Of a stretch of 64,000 nt of DNA, positions 7,917-17,319 are shown piece by piece. The notes below the pieces were generated by a model. The model searched no databases. It saw only the letters and a list, made by a program, of their open reading frames with translations, and had not been told where the DNA came from. The stretch's first letter is position 1; every line of letters starts with the position of its first letter. The DNA lies in NCBI GenBank assembly GCA_002295925.1, contig DBGO01000016.1, positions 192,248 through 256,247 on the forward strand, given 5' to 3'. The DNA is from Flavobacteriales bacterium UBA852. Lineage in GTDB: Bacteria; Bacteroidota; Bacteroidia; Flavobacteriales_E; Vicingaceae. Position numbers and translations under genes: made by a program.

Positions 7917-10295
7917 TTAAAATTCAATCCGATAATAAATTACCGGCAAAAAGCCCAACTGTAATTCTTCTACCGGCTCTTTGGTAAACGGATTGTAAGT
8001 TATGGTTAATACATTGTGAATATTGAGGATATTGATTAAATCAAATCCCCATTCCGATTTGTGTTTTCGTTTATTTTTTACATAGGTGATTTTCACGTCA
8101 AAACGGAAATAATTTTTGTAATGCTTGGTGTAAGCCAATGAATCGATATAAAATACTTCAAAAAAGTCGGATTTTGTAATGTCAAACGGCGTATAAGGAT
8201 TGCCGCCTGCCCAGGTGAGTTTTGCACCAAAATTCAATAAGTTTTTTCGTTCTTTTCCAAATCTGAACATTCTTCCGCCCAAAGCATTTAAGGCAAATTT
8301 CCCGTTAAATCCGGTGTTGTACCAACGGTTATCCGTGGCTTTGTATTTACTGTCGTATAAACTTGCGGTAATTAAGTAAAACCATCCTTTGTAAAAAGAA
8401 CGTTCCAAGGTAAATTCTATTCCGGTATTATACCCTACGCCTTTATTTTCCAACACATATTCGGGTCGTATGAAATTAAAACCGGTTCCCTGGTTAATAA
8501 GTGAATAAGACGATGAACTGTCTTTCAGCACCGGAATTTTATCCAACCATTGATAATATGCTTCAATTTTTACGGATGTGGCTTCGTTCAAAATTCTTTT
8601 GTAGCCGGCAACAAAATGATTACTTCGTGTAAATTTCAGTTGCTTGTTGAATGTTCCGTATTCGCCTTTTTCATTATATACTTTGCCAAAATACACATAC
8701 ATCGGATAATTTTGATGATGCAAGCCGTAAGCTAAACTAAACGAATTTAAGTTATTAGACGAATAACGCCACGCAATTCGCGGTTCAATAACCGCTTCTC
8801 CCGTGAGCTTAAAGTATTGCGAATGCACACCCGTAACCAATTCGTTTTTCCTGTTCCTCTTCCATTTCCACGTGATATATGCTTGACTGAGTTGCGTAGT
8901 GGCATCCACATTAAATCGCTCACGCATTGATTTATTGGCACGATTGTAAATGCTGTCGGTAAATATTCCGTGAATAAATGTGTGCAAAACTCCAGCTTGA
9001 AAAGTATGTTTGGCATTTATTTTTTTATTGAATACTAACCGGATATTTGTATTATACTGCTCGGATTTATTTCTTAAAAAAGGATAAGGCGTTACAGTTT
9101 GCGTATAATCGCTTGTATCTCGCATCATATTATGAATACTGTACGACATAGAATAATCGGTAGAAGTAACCAACCGCAGGTATGATTTTTTACTCAAAAA
9201 GCGCAAATAATTTCCACCAACTACAGCCATTGCCGAACCAAAATACACGTCTTTTCCGGCATCGCCAAACGACCACGTTGTAGTATCTCTTTCAGAGTCT
9301 TTAAAATAAATATCGCTTTTTCCGGCTACGCCAAAAAAAGACAAACTTCCTTTTTTTACGGGCAAATGCACTTTAAATGTACCATCTTGAAATTTAGGTA
9401 TGGCAGTAACGCCAAAATTTATTCCTGCTGCTTTCATCAATTCCAAAGTTGAATAACGGTAAGTAGCTAAATAAGATGCGCCACGCTTTTTGCTGATTGG
9501 ACCTTCGAGCATTGCCTCTGCTCCCAATAATCCCAGTTGAAAAGTTTGCTCGTGTTTTTCAAAATTTCCGTTACGCAATTTTAAATCGAAAACACCTGCC
9601 AAAGCATTTCCGTATTGCGCCGGAGATGCACCTGTATAAAAATCTGAGTTGGCTAATGTTTTATTGTTTAAAACACTTACCGGTCCTCCGGTAGAGCCAA
9701 AAATGGCAAAATGATTGGGATTGGGAATGGGAATATTTTCCAATTGCCACAGTAAACCCAAAGGCGAATTACCGCGGATAATAATATCATTTCGAGAATC
9801 ATCGGCACCGCGGACACCGGCATAATTAGACGCCATTCTTGCCGGGTCGTTTCTGCTTCCGGCATAGCGTTCGGTTTCTTCGGTATTAAACGACCTTGCA
9901 CTTATCAAAGCCATTTTATTGGAGGCATCATTTGTTTTTTCAGCTTTTATCTCCACCGGACCTAAATTAAACACGGTTTCTTCCAAATAAATGGTTAAAC
10001 TGACTTCTTTTCCCGAATTGACTTGTAAATTATTGTTCTCGTAAGGTTTATAACCTAAAAATGTAGCCCGAAGTGTATATCGCCCAATTGGAACATCCAA
10101 GAGTTTAAAGAAACCACTTTCATTGGTCGATGTGCATTGAACGGCAACTCCGTTTTGATACAAACAAACCGAAACACCGGGTAACGATACCTTTGAATCT
10201 TTGTCATATACATAGCCTTTTACTACTTGTAAAATTTGCGCTTGGGCAAAAAATCCAAACAATAATAAACCAATTGCTGCGAAATATTTTTTCAT
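7917..10295 (-). CDS. TonB-dependent outer-membrane receptor with CarboxypepD_reg-like domain
   Basis: A 792-residue outer-membrane protein. Signal peptide (residues 1-20, ending AQAQ), then a carboxypeptidase regulatory-like beta-sandwich (about 24-110, 'VKGYVYDKDSKVSLPGVSV'), a plug domain (about 125-240, 'RNDIIIRGNSPLG') and a 22-strand-type barrel ending in 'YYRIEF' with a terminal aromatic residue. It lacks a SusD partner, so it is a stand-alone TonB receptor. The ligand cannot be read from the sequence. No TonB box is obvious. It is transcribed alone or together with hisS (98-bp gap). Confidence 0.85.
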   Translation of the reverse strand: MKKYFAAIGLLLFGFFAQAQILQVVKGYVYDKDSKVSLPGVSVCLYQNGVAVQCTSTNESGFFKLLDVPIGRYTLRATFLGYKPYENNNLQVNSGKEVSLTIYLEETVFNLGPVEIKAEKTNDASNKMALISARSFNTEETERYAGSRNDPARMASNYAGVRGADDSRNDIIIRGNSPLGLLWQLENIPIPNPNHFAIFGSTGGPVSVLNNKTLANSDFYTGASPAQYGNALAGVFDLKLRNGNFEKHEQTFQLGLLGAEAMLEGPISKKRGASYLATYRYSTLELMKAAGINFGVTAIPKFQDGTFKVHLPVKKGSLSFFGVAGKSDIYFKDSERDTTTWSFGDAGKDVYFGSAMAVVGGNYLRFLSKKSYLRLVTSTDYSMSYSIHNMMRDTSDYTQTVTPYPFLRNKSEQYNTNIRLVFNKKINAKHTFQAGVLHTFIHGIFTDSIYNRANKSMRERFNVDATTQLSQAYITWKWKRNRKNELVTGVHSQYFKLTGEAVIEPRIAWRYSSNNLNSFSLAYGLHHQNYPMYVYFGKVYNEKGEYGTFNKQLKFTRSNHFVAGYKRILNEATSVKIEAYYQWLDKIPVLKDSSSSYSLINQGTGFNFIRPEYVLENKGVGYNTGIEFTLERSFYKGWFYLITASLYDSKYKATDNRWYNTGFNGKFALNALGGRMFRFGKERKNLLNFGAKLTWAGGNPYTPFDITKSDFFEVFYIDSLAYTKHYKNYFRFDVKITYVKNKRKHKSEWGFDLINILNIHNVLTITYNPFTKEPVEELQLGFLPVIYYRIEF

Positions 10296-10395
10296 TAAAA
10301 TGGAATAAATTTTTCTTAAAGGTATAAAATTCTAAAAAATAAATATCGGTTTCTAAAAATCTACTTATTTTTATCCGATTAATAATATAAAGAAT

Positions 10396-10962
10396 ATGTC
10401 TCAAGATTTTAAAATTGCCATACGATTTGGACTTTACGGCGGAATTTTGGCATTTATAGTCAGTTTAATTATTCTGCTTGCAGGTAAAAGCCCAATGGGT
10501 GATGCCGGCTGGATGGCTATATGGATACCCATAGTCTCTATTTGGTTTGCACTTGTTCAGATAAAGAAAGCCAATGAAAATTATATATCATTTAAATCGG
10601 CTTTTGGTTTTGGAACCATTACTTTGATTGTGTATTCATTGCTTTATGATGTCATTTTTTACATCTATTCTGTTTTTAATCCTATCGCTTTGGATTTATT
10701 TAAAGAAGAAACCATTCAAAAATTCAACGAAGCCCCGGATGTGTTTGGTGGCGAAGATTCGGAACTTTTTATTCAACTTATAGAACAAACCCAAAATTTA
10801 ACACTTGAACAAGCTATTGTCAGCGATTTTATTTATAAAATTATCGGAGGGTTGTTTTTAGTGTTGGCTATCAGTAACTTTGTACGTTCAAAAAACACCC
10901 ACGATAAAGAAAATGAAAATGAACAAACCGAAGAGGTTTCGATAATTAACGAAGATGAATAA
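10396..10962 (+). CDS. DUF4199 membrane protein
   Basis: A 188-residue inner-membrane protein with four predicted transmembrane segments (about 9-29, 37-54, 70-92, 145-165) and a charged Glu/Asn-rich cytoplasmic tail. The 'YISFKSAFGFGTITLIVYS' segment is typical of DUF4199, a Bacteroidota family of unknown function. It overlaps the following glycosyltransferase by 8 bp. Adjacency of these two families is common in the phylum and suggests a shared envelope role, which is inference. Confidence 0.75.
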   Translation: MSQDFKIAIRFGLYGGILAFIVSLIILLAGKSPMGDAGWMAIWIPIVSIWFALVQIKKANENYISFKSAFGFGTITLIVYSLLYDVIFYIYSVFNPIALDLFKEETIQKFNEAPDVFGGEDSELFIQLIEQTQNLTLEQAIVSDFIYKIIGGLFLVLAISNFVRSKNTHDKENENEQTEEVSIINEDE

Positions 10963-11905
10963 CAAACCACAAATATCAATAGTTATCCCTTTATACAATG
11001 AAGTAGAATCATTGCCCGAGTTAACCCGCTGGATTGAAGAGGTAATGAATAAACATCGGTTTACTTACGAAATTATTTATGTAGATGACGGAAGTAAAGA
11101 CGGGTCGTGGGAGAAAATTCAAGAATTAAAAAAATCAAACCCCAATATCAAAGGAATAAAATTCCGCAGAAATTACGGAAAATCTGCCGGATTAAATGTA
11201 GGATTTGAAGCCGCTCGCGGCGATGTGGTGATCACTATGGATGCCGATTTGCAAGACAGTCCGGAAGAAATTCCAGAATTATACGATATGATTGTCAATC
11301 AAGGGTACGACTTAGTTTCGGGTTGGAAGAAAAAACGATACGACCCCATTACAAAAACCATCCCTACAAAATTATACAACTGGGCAACACGTAAAATGTC
11401 GGGTATTAACTTGCACGATTTTAATTGCGGACTAAAAGCGTATAAAAACACTGTAGTGAAAAGCATAGAGGTTTACGGAGAAATGCACCGTTACATTCCG
11501 GTTATTGCCAAATGGGCAGGGTTTACCAAAATTGGCGAAAAAGTAGTACAGCATCGTCCTCGAAAATACGGTGTAACCAAATTTGGTATAGAGCGTTTTA
11601 TCAACGGATTTCTCGATTTAATGAGCATTACCTTTATTTCTAAATTTGGCAAAAGCCCAATGCACTTTTTTGGTGCTTGGGGAACATTAATGTTTGTGGT
11701 TGGCTTTGGTTTTGCCCTATGGCTGGGAATTGACAAATTATTTTTGGATACCAAAGGCAAGCTCATTGCCGAAAGAACGGAGTTTTATATCGCGCTTACC
11801 GCAATGATTATCGGTTCTCAATTGTTTCTTGCCGGATTTTTGGGCGAACTGGTTTCACGAAGCAGCTCTACCCGGAATCATTATTTAATAGAAGAAGAAA
11901 TTTAA
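10955..11905 (+). CDS. Family 2 glycosyltransferase, membrane anchored
   Basis: A 316-residue GT2 enzyme of the polyprenyl-phosphate sugar transferase type (DPM1/GtrB-like). The GT-A domain shows 'SIVIPLYNEVESL', the nucleotide-binding DDGS (about 45-48) and the MDADLQD metal/acceptor motif (about 93-99). Two C-terminal transmembrane segments (about 231-252 and 273-297) anchor it in the inner membrane. It probably transfers a sugar from NDP-sugar to undecaprenyl phosphate; donor and final glycan are unknown. It is translationally coupled to the DUF4199 gene. Confidence 0.85.
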   Translation: MNNKPQISIVIPLYNEVESLPELTRWIEEVMNKHRFTYEIIYVDDGSKDGSWEKIQELKKSNPNIKGIKFRRNYGKSAGLNVGFEAARGDVVITMDADLQDSPEEIPELYDMIVNQGYDLVSGWKKKRYDPITKTIPTKLYNWATRKMSGINLHDFNCGLKAYKNTVVKSIEVYGEMHRYIPVIAKWAGFTKIGEKVVQHRPRKYGVTKFGIERFINGFLDLMSITFISKFGKSPMHFFGAWGTLMFVVGFGFALWLGIDKLFLDTKGKLIAERTEFYIALTAMIIGSQLFLAGFLGELVSRSSSTRNHYLIEEEI

Positions 11906-11915
11906 CTATCCTACA

Positions 11916-12374
11916 ATGGCTATCACACTGAGAAATGCAACACCCGAAGATATTCCCGAGGTTTTGGCATTAATAAAAGAATTGGCAGCGTTTGAAAAAG
12001 CACCGCAAGAAGTTACCATTACCCAAGAACAATTGCTTAAAGACGGTTTTTCGGACAATCCGTTGTTTTGGATAATTTTAGCCGAAGAAAACAACGAAGT
12101 CATCGGAATGTCTTTTTACTACATTCGTTATTCTACCTGGAAAGGAAAATGCCTGTATTTAGAAGATATTATTGTAAAAGAGAAACACCGAGGAAAAGGT
12201 GCCGGCAAAATCTTATTTGAAGAAACACTAAAACGCGCCAAAGAAATGGATGCCAAATTGATGGTTTGGCAAGTATTGGATTGGAACAAACCGGCAATAG
12301 AATTTTATAAAAAATATAATGCCGAGCTGGATGACGAATGGATAAATTGTAAGATTAGATTGGAAAATGAATAA
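11916..12374 (+). CDS. GNAT-family N-acetyltransferase (SSAT-like)
   Basis: A 152-residue acetyltransferase with the GNAT acetyl-CoA pyrophosphate loop 'KEKHRGKGAGKIL' and the 'LYLEDIIV' strand, followed by 'DWNKPAIEFYKKYNA'. The layout matches the diamine/spermidine acetyltransferase (SSAT/SAT2) subgroup, so polyamines or related amines are candidate substrates; this is not proven. It overlaps the aspartokinase start by 8 bp. Confidence 0.82.
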   Translation: MAITLRNATPEDIPEVLALIKELAAFEKAPQEVTITQEQLLKDGFSDNPLFWIILAEENNEVIGMSFYYIRYSTWKGKCLYLEDIIVKEKHRGKGAGKILFEETLKRAKEMDAKLMVWQVLDWNKPAIEFYKKYNAELDDEWINCKIRLENE

Positions 12375-13617
12375 AAAAACAACAGTATATAAATTTGGAG
12401 GCGCATCGGTAAAAGATGCAAAAGCTGTAAAAAATGTAAAATCAATTATTGAAAAAGCGCCCACACCTTTGCTCGTGGTAGTTTCGGCAATGGGCAAAAC
12501 AACCAATGCCCTGGAGAAAGTAAACGAACAATATTTTAATCATTCGGATTATAACGATGCTTTACAAACAGTAAAAGATTACCACTTGAATATTGCGCGT
12601 GAACTGTTTGAACCACATCACCCTGTTTTTGATAAATTACACAATCTTTTTGTAGAACTGGAATGGGAACTGGAAGAACCGCCCACCAAATCTTTTGACT
12701 TTCATTATGACCAAATTGTTTCTTTTGGCGAACTTTTTTCCACAACCATTATTACCGAATATTTACAAAAAAACGGATTGCCTGCAAAACTGCTCGACGC
12801 CCGCGATGTAATAAAAACAGATTTCTCATACCGGCACGCTAAAATAAATTGGGCGCTTACACAAGAATACGCCGCAAAACATCCGCTGTCTGCCATTCAT
12901 ATCACACAAGGTTTTATAGGTGTAAATGATGAAAATTATTCCACTACGCTCGGGCGTGAAGGTTCCGATTTTAGCGCCGCCATATTTGCTTATATTTATG
13001 ATGCCAATGAGGTAACCATTTGGAAAGATGTTCCCGGAATGCTCAATGCCGACCCCAAAATTTTTCCTGATGCCGAACCATTAAACCAAATTTCTTACAA
13101 AGAAGCCGTAGAATTAGCTTACTACGGCGCATCGGTTATTCATCCAAAAACCATTAAACCACTGAAAGAAAAAAATATTCAACTGAAAGTAAAATCTTTT
13201 ATCGACACAAATAAAACCGGTACTTTAATCAATCGGCAATCGGATAAAGATGCCGAAAAACCTTCGTTTATTGTCAAAAAAAACCAATGGTTACTGTCAC
13301 TTTCCACCAAAGATTTTTCATTTATCATTGAAGAAAATATCGCCGATATATTCAGTCTTATTTCACAAATGCAAGTAAAGGTAAACCTTATGGAAAATAC
13401 CGCATTAAGCTTTTCGATTTGTGTAGATGATGATTTTTATAAAATTCCGGAATTAATTGAACGATTAAAAGAAAAATACAACTTACTGTATAACAAGAAT
13501 GTAGAATTGATTACAGTAAGACATTACACAAACGAAGCATTACAAAAAGTAACCGAAGGAAAAGAAATTTTGCTTGAACAAAAAAGCCGAAATACGGCAC
13601 GTTTTGTTTTAAAATAA
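12367..13617 (+). CDS. lysC: Aspartate kinase
   Basis: Phosphorylates aspartate, the entry reaction to lysine, threonine, methionine and diaminopimelate. The N-terminal KFGGASV motif, 'LGREGSDFSAA' and 'EAVELAYYGASVIHPKT' define the amino-acid kinase domain (about 1-275). A C-terminal region with ACT-like character (about 300-410) probably mediates feedback control. At 416 residues it is monofunctional. Which end product inhibits it cannot be read from the sequence. Confidence 0.88.
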   Translation: MNKKTTVYKFGGASVKDAKAVKNVKSIIEKAPTPLLVVVSAMGKTTNALEKVNEQYFNHSDYNDALQTVKDYHLNIARELFEPHHPVFDKLHNLFVELEWELEEPPTKSFDFHYDQIVSFGELFSTTIITEYLQKNGLPAKLLDARDVIKTDFSYRHAKINWALTQEYAAKHPLSAIHITQGFIGVNDENYSTTLGREGSDFSAAIFAYIYDANEVTIWKDVPGMLNADPKIFPDAEPLNQISYKEAVELAYYGASVIHPKTIKPLKEKNIQLKVKSFIDTNKTGTLINRQSDKDAEKPSFIVKKNQWLLSLSTKDFSFIIEENIADIFSLISQMQVKVNLMENTALSFSICVDDDFYKIPELIERLKEKYNLLYNKNVELITVRHYTNEALQKVTEGKEILLEQKSRNTARFVLK

Positions 13618-13650
13618 CACCATTTCGTTTCAACTTAGCTATAAAATACA

Positions 13651-15078
13651 ATGAAAAAATATTCATACATTATAAAATTTTCGGGCGATATAGGTACCAA
13701 ACAAAGGCGAACCAAATGGAAAATCATTCAAAAACTGCACGGAAACATCATACAAGGTTTAAAATACGACCAAAACAAGGTTATTGAGTCAAAATTGAAT
13801 TGGAGCCATATATTTTTAATTACAGAAAATGATGCTGCCGAACGGCTGAAATATACACCGGGCATTCAATTCTTTTCGCCTGTAATCATTTCCAACTTAA
13901 TTAATACTCAAGAAATAATTGAAAAAGCAAAGGAAATTTTTACCGAATCGGTAAAAGGAAAATTATTTGCCGTAAGGGTAAAAAATGCCAATTACAACAA
14001 GATTGATTATTCCAAACGAGAGTTGGAAAAAGAAATTGGCGCGGCACTTTATCCTTATGCCAAAGGCGTAAATTTATCCAACCCCGATATTACGTGTTAT
14101 GTTGAAATACGTGAAAATAATGTTTACTTTTTTGCCGAAAAAATCAATGCCGTTGGCGGCTTTCCGGTGGGCATAAGCAAAGAATCAGGTGTTTTATATT
14201 CCGGTGGAATTGATTCGCCTGTAGCTACATACAGAGCTTTGCGAACAGGTATTTTGCCACATTTTATTTTTTACGATTTAGGAGGTGAAGAACAATTTTA
14301 TTCGGCACAAAAAACAATGGCAACGCTGTACGAAAAATTTATGCCTTACAAAGAAAACAATGTGTACATTGTACCGTTTACGCCTATTATGACAGCTTTA
14401 CAGCAATTGCCCAATAAGTATCAAAATTTAGGACTGAAAGTTTTTTTCTACCAATTTGCCGAAAAAATGGCACGTTACAGAAATTGGACAAACATTATTA
14501 CCGGCGAATCCGTGGGGCAAGTTTCTACGCAAACCATATCCAATTTGGCTTTGTTGGAGCGATTTACCGAGTTTCCCATATTTCGCCCCGTAGGATTTTA
14601 CACCAAAAATGAAATTATGGAAATAGCCCGGTTTATAGGTACAATGGATCATTCATTCCAAGGCATTGAAAACTGTGCTCTGGCTACCAAAAATGTTTCT
14701 ACAAAAGGAAAGTTTAAAGAACTGAAAAATTACATCGACCAACTTCCGGTAAATGATTTATTGCAAAATGCCATTGAACTAACCATAAAAATGCCTGTCA
14801 GTGCGTTTATTGAAGCTGATTATCCCAAAGCACCCGTAGAAAAAGCACGAGCAGATGAAAACATTGAGTTTATCGACTTATCTTTAAATGAAGATTTTGC
14901 CAATAAAGAAAAAGTGCGCCAAATTGCCTTTAATGAAGCTTGGCAATCATTTTTTGATTGGAATCCGGAAAAAAAATATTTTATTTATTGTGAAAATGGA
15001 GTGAAAAGCAAAACATTAGCCAATTTTATGAGCGAACAAGGTTTTGATGCTCACCCGGTAAATACGATTGAATTATGA
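13651..15078 (+). CDS. thiI: tRNA 4-thiouridine / thiamine thiazole sulfurtransferase ThiI
   Basis: A 475-residue ThiI with all domains of the long E. coli form: ferredoxin-like/THUMP region (about 60-165), PP-loop ATPase SGGIDSP starting at residue 184, and a C-terminal rhodanese-like domain (about 395-475) with the persulfide-carrying Cys447 in FIYCENG. Cys342 in 'GIENCALATKN' matches the resolving cysteine. It adenylates and thiolates U8 of tRNA, and in some bacteria passes sulfur to ThiS-COSH. The rhodanese domain suggests both roles are possible, and thiS-thiC lie elsewhere in this window. Confidence 0.93.
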   Translation: MKKYSYIIKFSGDIGTKQRRTKWKIIQKLHGNIIQGLKYDQNKVIESKLNWSHIFLITENDAAERLKYTPGIQFFSPVIISNLINTQEIIEKAKEIFTESVKGKLFAVRVKNANYNKIDYSKRELEKEIGAALYPYAKGVNLSNPDITCYVEIRENNVYFFAEKINAVGGFPVGISKESGVLYSGGIDSPVATYRALRTGILPHFIFYDLGGEEQFYSAQKTMATLYEKFMPYKENNVYIVPFTPIMTALQQLPNKYQNLGLKVFFYQFAEKMARYRNWTNIITGESVGQVSTQTISNLALLERFTEFPIFRPVGFYTKNEIMEIARFIGTMDHSFQGIENCALATKNVSTKGKFKELKNYIDQLPVNDLLQNAIELTIKMPVSAFIEADYPKAPVEKARADENIEFIDLSLNEDFANKEKVRQIAFNEAWQSFFDWNPEKKYFIYCENGVKSKTLANFMSEQGFDAHPVNTIEL

Positions 15079-15206
15079 AAATATCTTGGTTAAAAATAGT
15101 TGGCATCGCAGCTGTTTTAACAGCATTGCTGTTTACCACTTCGTGTGCTTCAAACAAAAAATGCAATGGTAAAAAAGGTGTAAAAACACCTATGGGGTTG
15201 ATGTAG
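15075..15206 (+). CDS. Small lipoprotein (43 residues), unknown function
   Basis: An open frame starting at an ATG that overlaps the thiI stop (ATGA) and ending with TAG at 15206. It encodes a 43-residue peptide with a lysine-containing N-terminus, a hydrophobic core (about 7-21) and a lipobox-like TTSC, giving Cys24 as lipidated residue. The mature part is only 20 residues, basic and glycine-rich, with a second cysteine (CASNKKCNGKKG) and the tail KTPMGLM. The overlap and lipoprotein architecture support it as a real gene. Function unknown. Confidence 0.65.
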   Translation: MKISWLKIVGIAAVLTALLFTTSCASNKKCNGKKGVKTPMGLM

Positions 15207-15218
15207 AGAATATTCTTA

Positions 15219-17282
15219 TTATTTTCCTTTTAATTTTTTCTGAAAATAACGATACGTCTCTATTTGCGAATTAAATGTTCCTTTTTTGCCCTTAACATAT
15301 TCATTTTTTTGCTCTTTATCCAGAATACGGGCTTTGTCATCATCACGCAATTGAAAATCAATCATTTTTCTGATTTCTTTGGCAATTTCTTTATCCTCTA
15401 CCGGCACGCCTACTTCTACCCTTCGACTTAAATTCCTGTGCATCCAATCGGCTGAGGTAATGTAAACTTCTTCATTTCCGTTGTTACAAAAAATCATTAC
15501 CCGCGTATGCTCCAAAAACCTTCCGACAATACTGATGGCTTCTATATTTTCACTCCAACCTTTTTCTCCGGGTATTAACGAGCATATTCCTCGGATTATC
15601 AAACTAACTTTAACACCTGCGTTACTGGCATCATACAGTTTCTTTATCATTTCATCATCAACCAAATTGTTTAATTTTAAAATGATGTATGCGGGTTTGC
15701 CTGCTTTCGCATTTTTTACCTCCCTGTTTATAAGCAAATTTAACTTTCGACGCACGTTAAACGGCGATACCAATAATTTGCGGTAAAGCGAACGTTCGTA
15801 ATTGGTTTTAAAAAAACGAAAAACTTTATTCACCTCATTGGTGATATTCGGATTGGTTGTAAGCAGGGATAAATCGGTATAAATTTTAGCTGTTCCTTCG
15901 TGAAAGTTTCCTGTGCCAATATGAGCAATACGCTTGGTTTGGCGGTTTTCTTTCATTGTAATCAATATCAACTTGGAATGCACTTTTAATCCGGGCACGC
16001 CAAAAATGACTTTTACACCGTTATCCTGTAAAATCTCCGACCATTTAATATTGTTTTCCTCGTCAAACCGGGCTTGCAATTCTATTACAGCAGTTACTTT
16101 TTTGCCGTTTTTTGCCGCATTTATCAATGCATTGACAATTTTAGAACGATTGGCCAAGCGGTAAATATTTATTTTAATGCTGGTCACCTTAGGATGCATA
16201 GCCGCTTCACTAAGTAATTCTATGATATAATCGAACCGTTGAAAGGGATAAGACAGTAAAATATCTTTTTCAAAAACAGCTTCAAAAATATTTCTCTTCG
16301 ATTCTATATACGGATGTTCAAGTGGTTTAAGCGGTTTAAATGTAGAGTTGGGCAAACCAATATCCGGAAATTGCATAAAATCCTTAAAGTTATGGTAGCG
16401 TCCGCCGGGAATAATTGTATCTTCTTTGGATATTTCATTTTTAGTAATAATGAAATTTAACAAATCATAAGGCATTTTGGCATCGTAAATAAATCTTACG
16501 GGTTCTCCTTTTTTTCGGTTTTTTAAACTTTTCTCCAGGCGTTCCACTACACTTTCCGAAATATCGTCATTATCTATATCCAGTTCGGCATCGCGTGTAA
16601 ATTTAATGGTATATGCTTCAAAATATTTAAAATCAAAAATTTCAAAAACGTCATCCAAGCAATAGCGGATAACATCGTCCAACAGAATAATATATTTTTT
16701 CTCATCTGATGAAGGCAACAATACAAACCGCCCCACATCTTTGCTGGGAATTTCTATCAAGGCATACATTACCTCCTTGTCGAGCAAGTCGTTGTACAAC
16801 TTAATGGCTAAATAAATGGATTTTCCTTTAACTTCGGGAAAAGGTCGCTTTTTATCAAGAATTAACGGCACCAATGCTTGTCGAACATTTTCTTTGAAAA
16901 AACGACGCACATACTCCCCTTGTTCTTGCGTTAACTCTTTTTCATTGATAAAATGAACGTTTTGTTCTGCCAGTTCTTGCTTTATTTCTTCAAAAACTTG
17001 TTCAAACTGTTGCTGATGTTTGAGTACAATATCGTTGATTTGCTCCAATATCTCCGCCGGATTATCTTGCAGTAATTGCTTCAAACTTTTGCCATATTTT
17101 ATCATTCGCTTGACAGAAGCTACTCGAACTCTGAAAAATTCATCCAAATTATTGGAAAAAATACCCAAAAAACGCAATCGTTCAATAATGGGATTGCTTT
17201 TATCCTTTGCCTCTTGCAATACGCGCTCGTTGAACGACAGCCAACTGATTTCTCGGTTTATATGCGGAATGTTTTTATTCAC
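15219..17282 (-). CDS. ppk1: Polyphosphate kinase 1
   Basis: Reversibly transfers the ATP gamma-phosphate to inorganic polyphosphate. At 687 residues it matches E. coli PPK1. The N-terminal domain starts with 'NREISWLSFNERVLQEA'. The autophosphorylated histidine is His435 in 'GLKVHSKLILI', and a second conserved histidine is His615 in 'ADWMHRNLSRRVE'. 'SYPFQRFDYIIELL' marks the C1 domain. It is convergent with the small lipoprotein gene (12-bp gap). No ppx follows. Confidence 0.95.
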   Translation of the reverse strand: MNKNIPHINREISWLSFNERVLQEAKDKSNPIIERLRFLGIFSNNLDEFFRVRVASVKRMIKYGKSLKQLLQDNPAEILEQINDIVLKHQQQFEQVFEEIKQELAEQNVHFINEKELTQEQGEYVRRFFKENVRQALVPLILDKKRPFPEVKGKSIYLAIKLYNDLLDKEVMYALIEIPSKDVGRFVLLPSSDEKKYIILLDDVIRYCLDDVFEIFDFKYFEAYTIKFTRDAELDIDNDDISESVVERLEKSLKNRKKGEPVRFIYDAKMPYDLLNFIITKNEISKEDTIIPGGRYHNFKDFMQFPDIGLPNSTFKPLKPLEHPYIESKRNIFEAVFEKDILLSYPFQRFDYIIELLSEAAMHPKVTSIKINIYRLANRSKIVNALINAAKNGKKVTAVIELQARFDEENNIKWSEILQDNGVKVIFGVPGLKVHSKLILITMKENRQTKRIAHIGTGNFHEGTAKIYTDLSLLTTNPNITNEVNKVFRFFKTNYERSLYRKLLVSPFNVRRKLNLLINREVKNAKAGKPAYIILKLNNLVDDEMIKKLYDASNAGVKVSLIIRGICSLIPGEKGWSENIEAISIVGRFLEHTRVMIFCNNGNEEVYITSADWMHRNLSRRVEVGVPVEDKEIAKEIRKMIDFQLRDDDKARILDKEQKNEYVKGKKGTFNSQIETYRYFQKKLKGK

Positions 17283-17319
17283 TTTTAATATTTATTAAAA
17301 TAAAATGAAAAATTATTGA

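Noticed and set aside
8550..10204. Several open frames of 60-90 codons on the strand opposite the TonB receptor
   Set aside because: They lie within the receptor gene, lack homology-like composition or start context, and are shadows of a real gene. The same applies to similar short frames opposite or out of frame with other large genes.
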